A stretch of 64,000 bases of DNA from JACVRW01 sp963808775 (GCA_963808775.1 CAWEGR010000003.1:372001-436000), one strand, 5' to 3'. Shown: positions 21,746-31,343, counted from the stretch's first letter. A program made the numbers and translations. The notes: generated from the letters alone by a model not told the origin.

Positions 21746-22330
21746 TTATTGCCCGTCGTTCAGGAGCGCTTCGAGCTGCCGCTCGAGCCCGGAGTCCCCC
21801 ACCGGCCGCTCCTCGAGCGGCAGCCCGAGGCGGGCCGCCGCGTTCTTCGCGGCGGTGCGGGTCGCCTCCGTGGGGCGCTGCGCCAGCCAGATCACCCGCG
21901 TGTAGTTGCCGAAGTAGGCGTCGCGGAGGTCGGGGTGGCGGTCGAGGCCGAGCTCGCGCCAGACGGTGTGCTCGAAGGTGCGCGCCAGGAAGTCGGTGAG
22001 GAAGTACGTGCCGGGCTCCTCCTCCAGGGCCGAACGCACCTCGGCCGACCCGAAGACGTCGTAACAGTGATCGCCGGACAGCCGAGGCACCCCGGCCTCC
22101 ATCAGGGCCTCATCGAGTCCCCCATAGGTGCCGCAGTCGGCGTACGCGACGACAACGCGCTCGCAACGAGCGGAAAGCGAGGCGAGCTCGTCCAAGACCG
22201 CCGAGGGGATCAGCTCCGGCCGGTTGTGCAGCAGCGCCGGCACCGGCGCCACCTCGACCTCCCAGCCGCGCCTCCGCGCGATGCGCTGGACGTCGACCGC
22301 GAGAGCCCCGCAGGCGACGACCCCGATCAT
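21746..22330 (-). CDS. DUF1638 protein of the corrinoid methyltransferase operon
   Basis: This protein of 194 residues matches the DUF1638 type, with an N-terminal beta-alpha segment (MIGVVACGALAVDVQRIA), the AYADCGTYGGLDEAL motif and the GDHCYDVFG motif. It includes conserved cysteines at about residues 7, 65 and 86. Its biochemical role is not established. The ATGA overlap with the RACo-type gene (22327-22330) and its place as last gene of the corrinoid operon suggest a job in methyl transfer, cobalamin handling or C1 metabolism. The frame is intact. Confidence 0.8.
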   Translation of the reverse strand: MIGVVACGALAVDVQRIARRRGWEVEVAPVPALLHNRPELIPSAVLDELASLSARCERVVVAYADCGTYGGLDEALMEAGVPRLSGDHCYDVFGSAEVRSALEEEPGTYFLTDFLARTFEHTVWRELGLDRHPDLRDAYFGNYTRVIWLAQRPTEATRTAAKNAAARLGLPLEERPVGDSGLERQLEALLNDGQ

Positions 22331-24199
22331 CCCGGGAAGGCGAGCTCGTCGACGAACGCGTCGTTGAAGTCCTCGCGCCCCGAGAGCTCGACGTAGCGCA
22401 CCTCGCGCACGATCGAGCGGGCCTCCGCGCGCTCGCGCAGCGACAGCGCCGCGATCTTCGCCCCCTCGCCCGCCACGTTGCCCGCGGAGACGATCCGCGG
22501 CAGCGCCAGGGGCGGGACGAGGCCGATCCGCACCGCCGCCGACGGCGACAGGTACGCCCCGAAGCTCCCCGCGAGCAGCACCTGCGAGATCTCGTCGGCC
22601 TCGACCCCGAGCTCGCCGAGCAGGATCTGCCAACCCGTGGCGATCGAGGCCTTCGCGAACTGCAGCTCGCGAACGTCCCGCTGCGACAGAAAGACACCCG
22701 AGGCCGGATCCTCGCCCCGCGGGTGCAGGAGGAACACCCTTTCTTCGCCGATTTTCGTTAGTCGCGGAGCGAGCGCTGGCGAGATCGATGCGGCGTCGGA
22801 GTCGGGGACGTAGCGGCCGGAATGGTCAAGGAGTCCACAGCTGACGAGCTCCGCCACCGCGTCCACCAGGCCCGACCCGCACATCCCCACCGGCTCGACG
22901 TCGCCGATCACGTCGAGCGAGATCGAATCGCCCTCGATCGACACCCCCTCGATCGCGCCCTCGGCCGCGCGCATCCCGCAGCGGATCTGGGCCGCCTCGA
23001 ACGCCGGGCCGGCCGGCGCCGCCGTCGCGACCACGCCCTCCTGGCTACCCAGCGCGATCTCCGAGTTCGTCCCCACGTCGATGAAGAGCCGCAGCCGCTT
23101 GTCGCGCGTCAGGCCGGTGGCGAGCATCCCGGCCACGATGTCGCCGCCCACGTACGCGCCGAGCGACGGGAACACGAAAGCCGGCGCGCGCGCATGCACC
23201 GGCACGCCGAGGTCGGGCGCGAGCATGGGCGGCGGCTCGTGCGTCGTGACGATGAACGGCGCCATCGACAGCGGCTCGGGGTCGATGCCGAGCGCGATCT
23301 GCACCATCGTCACGTTGCCGCAGAGCGTGATCTCGTAGACCTCGCCGGGGTCGATGCCGCCCTCGGCGCAGACCTCCTCGGTGAGCTGGGCGAGCGTCTC
23401 CTGGGCGCGCAGCTGGAGAGCGTCGAGCGCGTCCTCGTTCAGCATCGTCGCGGACACGCGCGAGATCACATCCGCCCCGAACGGCTGCTGGCGGTTCAGC
23501 ATCGAGGTGACCGCCACGGGGGTCCCGGTCTCGAGGTCGAGCAGAGTGGCGACGACGGTCGTGGTGCCGAGATCGAACGCCAGCGCATACCGCCGCGCGG
23601 TCGTGTCGCCGGCCTCCACGTCGATCAGCTCGTCGTCGACGACGACAGCGGTCACGTCGAAGTCGGACGATCTGAGCACCCTCCCCAGCTTCCGTAAAAC
23701 GGGGAGCCCGACGCGCGGCTCGAGGTCATCGAGCTCCGCCAAAACCCGCGCAAGATCCGAGCGCTGATCCTCCAAGCGAGGGCTCCTCGAGCACGAGATG
23801 CCGCTTCTGCACCGCCGGCCGCAGGATCACGTGCCGCCCGACCCCGACGAGCGCCGCCTTCGGCCGCGTCTCGAGCGGCGGCACCTCGATCACGAGCTCG
23901 CCGCGCGCCGGCGCCCGGCAGGCGAGCCGCCAGCCGTCGCGCAGCTCGTCGGGCGAGAACGCGCGCGGGTCGACCGCGCTCACGGGCAGCTCGCCCTCGA
24001 GCACCTTCACCTTGCACTTCTTGCAGGTGCCGTGCCCGCCGCAGGTCGAGTCGATCGCGATGCCGTTCCAGCTCGCGGCGTCGAACACCGGCGTGCCGCT
24101 CGGCACGCGCACCTCCTGTCCCTCGGGCTCGAAGCGGACGTGCGCGCGCTCCGAGCCGTCGCCCGGCTGGACGTCGAGCAGCTCCGGCTCTCGCTTCAG
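22327..24199 (-). CDS. RACo-type corrinoid activation protein, ferredoxin-ASKHA (one frame change near 23770)
   Basis: This protein reductively reactivates corrinoid proteins whose Co(I) has oxidised to Co(II), using ATP. The N-terminal 2Fe-2S ferredoxin domain (DSTCGGHGTCKKCKVKV, plus a fourth Cys in RLACRAP) is followed by a linker and a DUF4445/ASKHA ATPase domain (LAFDLGTTTVVATLLD, LCGNVTM, FIDVGTNSEIALG, GMCGSGLVDAVAEL, LAGSFGAYLSP). Corrected length is about 624 residues, normal for RACo. A GAGA-to-GA contraction near 23770 splits it. The start is probably a CTG at 24199, giving a CTGA overlap with the methyltransferase stop, like the other couplings in this operon. Confidence 0.87.
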
Positions 24200-25059
24200 G
24201 CCGGGGCCCCCGCGGCGGCCTGGCGCGCCCTGTGCGCGGCGATCCAGTTGGCGCCCCACTGGTCGTGCCCGAGCAGCAGGTCGGCCGCTCGCACGCTCTC
24301 GACGCAGACGGGCGCCGTCGACATGATCGCGCTCGTCAGCCCCGCCGCCATCGCCATCGGCAGGAAGCCGGCGTTCAGGACGTGCCGCTCCGGCAGCCCG
24401 AACGAGACGTTCGAGGCACCAAGGCTCATGTTCACGCCGAGCTCGTCGCGGATCAGGCTGATCGTCTCGAGGGTGACCTTGACCGCCTCCGGGTCCGCGC
24501 CGACCGTCATGGCGAGCGGATCGATCAGCACGTCCTCCGGCGGGATGCCGTGGTCGCCCGCGGCGCTGACGATCTTGCGAGCGATGTCGAGCCGCTGCTG
24601 GGGCGTCTCCGGGATGCCGGTCTCGTCGTTCGCGAGGCCGATCACGGCCGCGCCGTGCTTCGCCACGAGCGGCAGGATCTCCTCGAGGCGGTCGTCCTCG
24701 CCGGTCACCGAGTTGACGAGCGCCTTGCCCTCGTAGACGGACAGGCCGGCCTCGAGCGCCTCGATCACGGACGAGTCGATGCAGAGCGGGATCCCGTCGG
24801 TGTCCTGGATCAGCGTCAGCAGCTTCTGCAGCAGCTCGGACTCGTCCACGAGCGGGATGCCGGCGTTCACGTCGAGCATGTCGGCACCGGCCTCGACCTG
24901 CGCCTTCGTGTCCGCCACGACGGTGTCGAAGTTGCCCTCCTTGAGCTCCTCGGAGAACTTCTTGCGGCCCGTCGGGTTGATGCGCTCGCCGATGATGCAG
25001 AACGGCTGCCCAGCGCCGATGGTGACGGTCTCCGACCGCGACGAAAGAACGGTGTCCAT
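24196..25059 (-). CDS. Methyltetrahydrofolate:corrinoid methyltransferase (DHPS-fold)
   Basis: This is a pterin-binding methyltransferase of 287 residues. It moves methyl groups between methyl-corrinoid protein and tetrahydrofolate, the second half-reaction after substrate demethylation. Family segments are FCIIGERINPTGRKKF, GADMLDVNAG, PLCIDSSVIEALEAGL, KALVNSVTGEDDRL, DVLIDPLAMTVG and MSLGASNVSFGLPER, with the Asp/Asn residues that bind the pterin. It lies 7 bp after the corrinoid-protein gene. It is the MtgA/AcsE-type partner expected for glycine-betaine demethylation. Confidence 0.93.
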   Translation of the reverse strand: MDTVLSSRSETVTIGAGQPFCIIGERINPTGRKKFSEELKEGNFDTVVADTKAQVEAGADMLDVNAGIPLVDESELLQKLLTLIQDTDGIPLCIDSSVIEALEAGLSVYEGKALVNSVTGEDDRLEEILPLVAKHGAAVIGLANDETGIPETPQQRLDIARKIVSAAGDHGIPPEDVLIDPLAMTVGADPEAVKVTLETISLIRDELGVNMSLGASNVSFGLPERHVLNAGFLPMAMAAGLTSAIMSTAPVCVESVRAADLLLGHDQWGANWIAAHRARQAAAGAPA

Positions 25060-25066
25060 GTGCCTC

Positions 25067-25732
25067 CTAGGCCGGCACCGCGCTGCGGCGCCGCTCGATC
25101 AGGTCCTTGGCCTTCTTGACCGTGGCCGATGCGTCGGGCGAGTAGCCGTCCGCCCCCACGGCGTCCGCGTACTCCTGGGTGACCGGCGCGCCGCCGACCA
25201 TCACGACCACCTGGTCGCGCACTCCCGCCTTCTCGAGCGCGTTGATGTTCGCCTTGAACATCGGCATCGTCGTGGTGAGGAAGGCCGAGAACCCGACGAC
25301 GTCCGGCTCGTGCTCCTGCACCTGCTCGACGAACTTCTCCGGCGGGACGTTCACGCCGAGGTCGATCACCTCGAAGCCGGCGCCCTCGAGCATGATGTTG
25401 CAGAGGTTCTTGCCGATGTCGTGCACGTCGCCCTTGACGGTGCCCATCAGGAAGGTGCCGACCGGCTTCTGACCCGTCTCGGCGAGCAGCGGCCGCAGGA
25501 TGTCGAGCGCGCCCTGCATGGCGCGGGCGGCGATCAGCATCTCGGGCACGAAGTAATCGCCGCGCTCGAAGCGGGCTCCGACCTCCTCGAGCGACGGGAT
25601 CAGCGCGTCGAACAGCATCTTCTCGGGCGCGAGGTCCGAGGCGAGCCCGGACTCGACTCCCTCCTTCACCGCCGGGGCGTTCCCCACAAGGGTCTCCTCG
25701 TAGAGCAAGCTGAGGATCTCGTCGTGCGTCAT
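25067..25732 (-). CDS. Corrinoid (methyl-carrier) protein, MtgC/MttC type
   Basis: This B12-binding methyl carrier of 221 residues has an N-terminal four-helix cap (about residues 1-85) and a Rossmann B12 domain. The axial His motif is GTVKGDVHDIGKNL (about residues 95-108), and the lower-face motifs GVNVPPEKFVEQV and VVVMVGGAPVT are present. It shuttles the methyl group from the MttB-family enzyme to the methyl-THF methyltransferase. The start ATG overlaps the IclR stop by ATGA (25729-25732). Confidence 0.95.
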   Translation of the reverse strand: MTHDEILSLLYEETLVGNAPAVKEGVESGLASDLAPEKMLFDALIPSLEEVGARFERGDYFVPEMLIAARAMQGALDILRPLLAETGQKPVGTFLMGTVKGDVHDIGKNLCNIMLEGAGFEVIDLGVNVPPEKFVEQVQEHEPDVVGFSAFLTTTMPMFKANINALEKAGVRDQVVVMVGGAPVTQEYADAVGADGYSPDASATVKKAKDLIERRRSAVPA

Positions 25733-26502
25733 GCGGCGTTCACTCCTTCCGGACGGTGGCCGAGGAGCTTCGAGAGCGCCCTCGCCTGCTTGGTCACGAT
25801 CGGGCGCAGCTCCGCCACGCGCTTCGGCGTCAGGCGCAGCGTCGGGCCCGACAGGCTCAGCGCCGCCACGGCGCGGCCGCTCGAGTCGAGCACCGGCGCG
25901 GCCACCGCGCTCAGCCCCAGCTCGAGCTCGTCGATCGCCTTCGCGAAGCCGTCGCGGCGCACGGCCTCGAGCTCCGCGGTCAGGCGCTGCGGGTCCACGA
26001 TCGTGCGCGACGTGATCGGCTCGAGCGGGCCGTCGGGCGCGCGGGCGGCCTCGAAGGCGAGCAGGATCTTGCCGTTGGCCGAGCAGTGATAGGGAACCGT
26101 GCGACCCACCCACTGGGTGGTTCCCAGGAAATGCTTGCCCTCGACCTGCGCGAGGTGCTCGACCCCGTTCTGCCCGGGTATGCCGAGGTTGATGGTCTCG
26201 CCCGTTGCATCGGCGAGCGCCTCCATCGGGCGCCCGGCCTGCTCGAGCAGGTTGCGCATGCCAGGGTCGCGGCTCGCGAAGCGGAGCAGCACCGGGCCCG
26301 CGCGGAAGCGCCCGCGCTCACCCTGCTGCTCGACGAGCCCGTTGCGCTCGAGCGCGCCGAGCAGGCGCGACGCGGTCGACTTGGGCAGGCCCGCGTCGGC
26401 GGCGAGCTCCGTGAGCCCGCGCGGCGAGTCGGCGTCGAGCACGAGGGCGAGCAGCTGCGCGCCGCGATCGATCACCGCAGTCCCCTGGAACTCTTGTTCC
26501 AT
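25729..26502 (-). CDS. IclR-family regulator of the corrinoid operons
   Basis: This regulator has 257 residues from ATG 26502 (MEQEFQGTAVIDRGAQLL). An upstream in-frame start at 26556 would run through the palindrome and the divergent start, so the shorter form is chosen. The N-terminal winged helix (ALVLDADSPRGLTELAADAGLPKSTASRLLGALERNGL) and the C-terminal IclR effector domain (YHCSANGKILLAF, GLSAVAAPVLDSSGRAVAALSLSGP) are complete. It is first in the minus-strand corrinoid operon and divergent from the MttB-family gene, so it probably senses the substrate or a pathway intermediate. It is well placed to control both directions. Confidence 0.9.
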   Translation of the reverse strand: MEQEFQGTAVIDRGAQLLALVLDADSPRGLTELAADAGLPKSTASRLLGALERNGLVEQQGERGRFRAGPVLLRFASRDPGMRNLLEQAGRPMEALADATGETINLGIPGQNGVEHLAQVEGKHFLGTTQWVGRTVPYHCSANGKILLAFEAARAPDGPLEPITSRTIVDPQRLTAELEAVRRDGFAKAIDELELGLSAVAAPVLDSSGRAVAALSLSGPTLRLTPKRVAELRPIVTKQARALSKLLGHRPEGVNAA

Positions 26503-26504
26503 GC

Positions 26505-26519
26505 CGGGTAGATTACCCG
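26505..26519. promoter_or_regulatory. Palindrome CGGGTAGATTACCCG, candidate IclR operator
   Basis: A perfect 6-bp inverted repeat (CGGGTA/TACCCG) with a 3-bp spacer lies 2 bp upstream of the IclR start codon and 35 bp upstream of the MttB-family start. This is the only intergenic region between the divergent operons, and IclR dimers recognise short palindromes of this size. The assignment is inferred from position and symmetry. Confidence 0.55.
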
Positions 26520-26554
26520 TCGCGCCCCCGCAGTCAAGCCCCTGAGGAGCCCTC

Positions 26555-28018
26555 ATGTATGTGAACGAGATGCCGCGCTACGAGATCCTGAGCGAGGAGG
26601 CCATGAGCGTCCTCGACGGCGGCTGGCGGCGCATCGTTTCGGAGCTCGGCGTCGAGTTCATGCTGCCCGAGGCGGTCGACCTCTTCCGCGAGGCCGGGCA
26701 GCGCTGCGAGGAGAACAAGGTCTTCCTCGATCCCGAGTTCCTGCTCGAGCAGGTGGCGAAGGCGCCGAAGGAGTTCGACCTCCAGGCGCGCAACCCCGAG
26801 CACACGCTCCACATCGGCGGGAACCACATGGCGTTCTCCGGGGTCTACGGGCCGCCCTTCGTGCGCGAGGGCGACGTCCGGCGCGACGCCACGATGGCGG
26901 ACTTCGAGAACTTCACGCGCCTCTGCCAGCACTTCCCGGAGCTCGACTCCGCGGGCGGCACGATCGTCGAGCCGAACGACCGGCCGCTCGACTCGCGCCA
27001 CCTCGACATGGTCTACGCGCTTCAGACGCTGACCGACAAGCCCTACATGGGCTCGGTGATCTCGGCGGAGAACGCGCAGGACACGGTCGCGATGGGAGAG
27101 ATCGTGTTCGGCGGCCGCGAGGCCCTCGACCGGGCGCCGGTGTCGATCTCGCTGATCAACTGCAACTCGCCGCTGCGCTGGGACGACCGGATGCTCAGCG
27201 CGATGCTCGAGTACAACAAGCGCGGCCAGGCGGTGGTGGTCACGCCGTTCCTGTTGATGGGCGCCATGTCGCCCGTCTCGATCCCGGCAACGCTCGTGCA
27301 GCAGATGGCGGAGGCGCTGTCGGGGATCGCGCTGACGCAGCTCGTGAATCCGGGCTGTCCGGTCGTGTTCGGCTCGTTCCTCTCGAACACGGACATGCAG
27401 TCGGGCTCGCCCTCGTTCGGCACCCCGGAGTCGGCCATCGGACTGCTCTGCACCGGCCAGATCGCGCGCTCGTTCGGGCTCCCCTGGCGGAGCGGCGGCG
27501 GCCTCAACGCCTCGCAGACGACGGACGCACAGGCCGCCTACGAGGCGCTGATGACCATGCTGCCGACCTTCCTGGCCGGCCCGAACTTCGTCATGCACGC
27601 GGCGGGCTGGCTCGAGGGCGGCCTCGTGTCCTGCTACGAGAAGTTCATCGTCGACGTCGAGATCCTGCGGATGCTGAAGCACGAGTTCACGCCGCTCGAG
27701 GTGACCGAGGAGTCGCTCGCCTTCGACGCCCACGAGGAGGTCGGCTCGGGCGGGCACTTCCTCGGCGCGGCCCACACGCTGATGCACTTCCGCGAGTGCT
27801 TCTACCGGCCGCTGCTGTCCTCGACGGAGAACTTCGAGCGCTGGCAGAAGAACGGCGGGCTCGACACGGCGGCGCGCGCGGCCAACATCTGGCGCGAGAC
27901 GCTCGACGCCTACGAGCAGCCGCCGATGGACGACGCGATCCGCTCGGAGCTGCGCGACTACGTGGCGCGGCGCCGCATCGAGCTCGGCGACGAGCCGATC
28001 CCGACGCCGGAGTACTGA
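26555..28018 (+). CDS. MttB-superfamily corrinoid methyltransferase, non-pyrrolysine (probable glycine betaine type)
   Basis: This 487-residue protein belongs to the trimethylamine methyltransferase family. It transfers a methyl group from a quaternary or tertiary amine to the corrinoid protein. Family segments are EAMSVLDGGWRRIVSELGVEF, FTRLCQHFPELDSAGG, LVNPGCPVVFGSFLSNTDMQSGSP and ESAIGLLCTGQIARSFGLPWRSGGGLNASQ. No in-frame TAG exists, so it lacks pyrrolysine and resembles MtgB-like homologues that demethylate glycine betaine, proline betaine or carnitine. The start ATG at 26555 has AGGAG 9 bp upstream. Neighbouring dehydrogenase and transporter genes favour glycine betaine; the substrate is not proven. 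Confidence 0.9.
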   Translation: MYVNEMPRYEILSEEAMSVLDGGWRRIVSELGVEFMLPEAVDLFREAGQRCEENKVFLDPEFLLEQVAKAPKEFDLQARNPEHTLHIGGNHMAFSGVYGPPFVREGDVRRDATMADFENFTRLCQHFPELDSAGGTIVEPNDRPLDSRHLDMVYALQTLTDKPYMGSVISAENAQDTVAMGEIVFGGREALDRAPVSISLINCNSPLRWDDRMLSAMLEYNKRGQAVVVTPFLLMGAMSPVSIPATLVQQMAEALSGIALTQLVNPGCPVVFGSFLSNTDMQSGSPSFGTPESAIGLLCTGQIARSFGLPWRSGGGLNASQTTDAQAAYEALMTMLPTFLAGPNFVMHAAGWLEGGLVSCYEKFIVDVEILRMLKHEFTPLEVTEESLAFDAHEEVGSGGHFLGAAHTLMHFRECFYRPLLSSTENFERWQKNGGLDTAARAANIWRETLDAYEQPPMDDAIRSELRDYVARRRIELGDEPIPTPEY

Positions 28019-28026
28019 TCTGCGTG

Positions 28027-28036
28027 TGATATATCA
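28027..28036. promoter_or_regulatory. TGATATATCA palindrome, copy 1 (before dimethylglycine dehydrogenase)
   Basis: This perfect 10-bp palindrome lies in the 24 bp between the MttB-family stop and the GTG at 28043. It is one of three exact copies in the window. Its AT-rich core could also serve as a -10 element, in which case transcripts would start near the GTG and be leaderless. It is read as an operator for the GntR regulator encoded at 40043. Confidence 0.6.
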
Positions 28037-28042
28037 GGGGCC

Positions 28043-30582
28043 GTGAACGAGGAGAGCGGTACGGGGTCGGGGCTCCCCGCGACGGCGCGCGCCGTCGTGA
28101 TCGGCGCCGGGATCGTGGGCAACTGCCTGGTGGGGCACCTCGCCCGCCTCGGCTGGACCGACCTCGTCCTGATCGACAAGGGGCCGCTCCCGAACCCGGG
28201 CGGCTCGACGGGCCACGCGTCCAACTTCATCTTCCCGGTCGACCACTCGCGCGAGATGACGGAGCTGACCGCCGACAGCATCCGCCAGTACGCCGAGCTC
28301 GAGGTGCTGACCGTCCCGGGCGGCATCGAGGTCGCGCGCACGGAGGAGCGGATGGAGGAGCTCCGCCGCCGCATGGCCTCCGCCAAGTCCTACGGCATCG
28401 ACGACGTGTCGCTCGTCTCCCCCGCCGAGATCAAGGAGCTCGTCCCGTTCATCGACGAGTCCGTGATCATCGGCGGCTTCTACTCGAAGGGCGTCGGCGT
28501 GGTCGACTCGCTGCGCGCCGGCACGCTGATGCGCGAGGAGGCGCAGGCGAAGGGCGCGCTCACCGTGTCGGCCAACACCGAGGTGCTCGGGGTCGACGTC
28601 GAGGACGGGCGCGTCAGGCGCGTGCGCACCGACCGCGGCGACGATCGAGGCCGAGTACGTGGTGATCGCCTGCGGCGTCTGGAGCCCGCGGATCGCGCGC
28701 ATGGCGGGCGCCTCGATCCCGCTCACCCCCGCCGTCCACCAGATGATCGACATCGGCCCGGTTCCTCACTTCGCGGGCGCGAAGAGCGCGATCGAGTTCC
28801 CGATCGTGCGCGACATGGACACGAACATGTACGAGCGCCAGGACGGCACCGGCCTCGAGGTCGGCTCCTACGCGCACCGCCCGATCCTGCACGACCCCGA
28901 AGAGATCCCCTCGATCGAGGAGTCCGCGCTCACCCCGACCGAGCTGCCGTTCACGGAGGACGACTTCGTGCAGCAGATGGAGCACGCGCTCGAGCTGATG
29001 CCGGAGATCGTGGGCGACGAGTCCGTGGGCGTGAAGTACGCGATCAACGGCCTGCTCTCGCTCACCCCGGACGGCCTGCCGCTCCTCGGCGAGACGCCCG
29101 AGGTCAAGGGCCTCTGGTCGGCCGCCGCGGTCTGGGTCAAGGAGGGCCCCGGCGTCGGGCGCGCCGTGGCCGAGTGGATGGTCGAGGGCGAGCCCGAGAT
29201 CGACCTGAGCCACTCGGACATCGCGCGCTTCTACGAGCACCAGAAGGCCGTGGCCCACGTGCGGGCGCGCGCGGCCGAGGGCTTCAACAAGACCTACGGG
29301 ATCGTCCATCCGGGCGAGCAGTGGGAGTCGAACAGGCCGATCCGCCTCTCGCCCTTCTACGCGCGCGAGGAGCAGCTCGGCGCCGTCTTCTACGAGGCCG
29401 CCGGCTGGGAGCGGCCGCACTGGTACGCCTCGAACGAGAAGCTGCTCGAGGAGTACGGCGAGCGCGCCGGCAGCCGCGAGGCCGAGTGGGACTCGCGCTG
29501 GTGGTCGCCGATCATCAACGCCGAGCACCTCGCCATGCGCGACCGCGCGGCGATCTTCGACCTCACCGCGTTCTGCGTCTTCGACGTGCTCGGCCCGGGT
29601 GCGCTCGACTGCGTGCAGAAGGTCTCGATGCGCCAGATGGACGTGGCGCACGGCAAGGTCGTCTACACGCCCCTTCTCACGCCCGGCGGCGGCTTCCGCT
29701 CGGACCTCACGGTGATGCGGCTGGGCGACGAGCACTTCCGCGTCGTCACGGGCGGCGCCCACGGGATGGCGGACCTGAAGGTGTACTCGGACCACGCCGG
29801 GCCGGACGCGCAGGTCGTCGACCTGACCTCGAGCTGGTGCACGCTCGGCCTCTGGGGCCCCCGCGCGCGCGACATCCTGTCGTCGCTGACGAGCGATGAC
29901 GTCTCGCACGAGGGCTTCCCCTTCGCCGCCTGCCGGACGATCGAGCTCGACTCGCTGCGCGTGCTCGCCTCGCGCATCTCCTACGTCGGCGACCTCGGCT
30001 GGGAGCTCTACGTGCCGATCGAGCAGGGCGCGCGGCTCTGGGACCTCGTCTGGGAGGCCGGCGAGCCGCACGGCGTGGTGCCCGCGGGCATCGGCGTCTA
30101 CGGCACCACCGGCCGGCTCGAGAAGTGCTACCGCGCATTCGGGTTCGAGCTCGACGGGGAGTACAACGTGGTCGAGGCGGGCATGGCCTGGGGCAAGGTG
30201 AAGGCCCAGGACTTCGTCGGCAAGGAGGCGCACGTGGCCCAGCGCGAGTCGGAGCCGGTCACGCACATGTGCGCGCTGACGATGGACGACCACACGGCCT
30301 CGGACGGGCGGAAGCGCTACCCGCTCGGCGGCGAGCCGATCGTCACGCGCGACGGCGGCGAGCCGCTCCTCGACGCGAAGGGGCGCCGCTCGTTCGTCAC
30401 GAGCGCCGGCGCCGGCCCCTCGATCGGCAAGCACATCCTGATGGCGTACCTGCCGCCCGAGCACGCGCAGGTCGGCAACGAGCTCGCGGTCGAGTACATG
30501 ACGGAGCGCTACCCGGTGACCGTAGCAGAGCGCCGACTCGACCGCGGTCTTCGACCCCGAGAACACGCGGGTGCGCTCGTGA
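28043..30582 (+). CDS. Dimethylglycine/sarcosine dehydrogenase-like flavoprotein with GcvT domain (two frame changes)
   Basis: This flavoenzyme of about 847 residues oxidatively demethylates dimethylglycine or sarcosine and passes the C1 unit to tetrahydrofolate. It has an N-terminal FAD fold (AVVIGAGIVGNCLVGHLA) and GGSTGHASNFIFP, whose His is the expected covalent FAD site. A DAO/FAO_M region follows (NGLLSLTPDGLPLLGETPEVKGLW), then a GCV_T domain (DRAAIFDLTAFCVFDVLGPGAL, SRISYVGDLGWELYVP, KCYRAFGFELDGEYN). Frame changes lie near 28638 and 30531, each fixed by restoring one GC unit; the corrected end reads ADSTAVFDPENTRVRS. The TGA at 30580 overlaps the etfB GTG. The apparent fusion to EtfB is artefactual. 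Confidence 0.87.
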
Positions 30583-31343
30583 GGATCCTCGTCTGCGTCA
30601 AGCGGGTGCCGCTGACCGGCGGCAAGATGGTGCTCACCCCGGACGCCCAGGCGCTCGAGACGCGCCACCTCGGCTTCACGATCAGCCCGCACGAGGAGTG
30701 CGGCGTGGAGGAGGCGGTGCGCATCGTCGAGGCGCAGGGCGGCGAGGTCGTGGTGCTCACGCTCGGCACGGACGAGGCCGAGGAGCAGCTGCGCGAGTGC
30801 ATGGCGCTCGGCGCCGACCGCGCGCTGCTGCTCGAGGGCGGCGCCGAGGAATGGGACGCCGAGGCCACCACCGCCGCGATCGTGGCCGCCGTGAGGGCCG
30901 AGGAGGAGTCGGGCGGGCCGTTCGACCTGATCGTGTTCGGCAACGAGTCGGCCGACACCGGCAACTTCCAGGTGGGGATCCGCGCGGCGTACGCGCTCGG
31001 GCGCCCCGTCGCGACGGGCCTCAAGGGGCTCAGCGCCGAGGGCGGCCGCGCCCGTTGCGAGCAGGAGGTGCCGGGGGGCCGCGACGTCTTCGACCTCCCG
31101 CTCCCCGCGGTCGTGACCGTGCTCGAGGGCATCAACCTGCCGCGCTATCCCTCCGTGCCCGCCAAGCTGCGCGCACGCAAGAAGCCGGTGGACCGGCTCA
31201 CGCCCGAGCGCGCGGCGCCGAGGCTCGAGCGGCTGCGGCTCGTGGTGCCCGAGGGACACGGCAAGCAGGCCGAGGTGATCGGCGAGGGCGCGACCGCCGC
31301 CCCCGCCGTGGTGGCCCTGATGCGCGAGCTGGGGGTGGCGTGA
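30579..31343 (+). CDS. etfB: Electron transfer flavoprotein beta subunit
   Basis: This is the small ETF subunit of 254 residues, which with EtfA carries electrons from the upstream dehydrogenase. It begins at GTG 30579 (MRILVCVKRVPLTGGK), overlapping the preceding stop as GTGA. The AMP-binding/ETF-beta fold is shown by EECGVEEAVRIVEAQGGEVVVLTLG, FDLIVFGNESADTGNFQVGIRAAYALG and PAVVTVLEGINLPRYPSVPAKLRARK, the ETF-beta recognition-loop region. The frame is intact to the TGA at 31341-31343, which shares its A with the etfA start. Confidence 0.95.
   Translation: MRILVCVKRVPLTGGKMVLTPDAQALETRHLGFTISPHEECGVEEAVRIVEAQGGEVVVLTLGTDEAEEQLRECMALGADRALLLEGGAEEWDAEATTAAIVAAVRAEEESGGPFDLIVFGNESADTGNFQVGIRAAYALGRPVATGLKGLSAEGGRARCEQEVPGGRDVFDLPLPAVVTVLEGINLPRYPSVPAKLRARKKPVDRLTPERAAPRLERLRLVVPEGHGKQAEVIGEGATAAPAVVALMRELGVA

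Noticed and set aside
26555..28018. Possible pyrrolysine-containing trimethylamine methyltransferase
   Set aside because: There is no in-frame TAG. The homologue is of the non-pyrrolysine type, so no pyrrolysine machinery is required.
28614..31259. 881-codon open frame on the minus strand opposite the dimethylglycine dehydrogenase and etfB genes
   Set aside because: It lies wholly over confirmed coding sequence, has Arg/His/Asp/Ala-rich composition typical of GC-rich antisense frames and no recognisable domain.
28659..31343. Apparent fusion of GcvT domain and EtfB in one 894-residue protein
   Set aside because: A frame change near 30531 hides the real TGA at 30580. EtfB has its own GTG start with a GTGA overlap.
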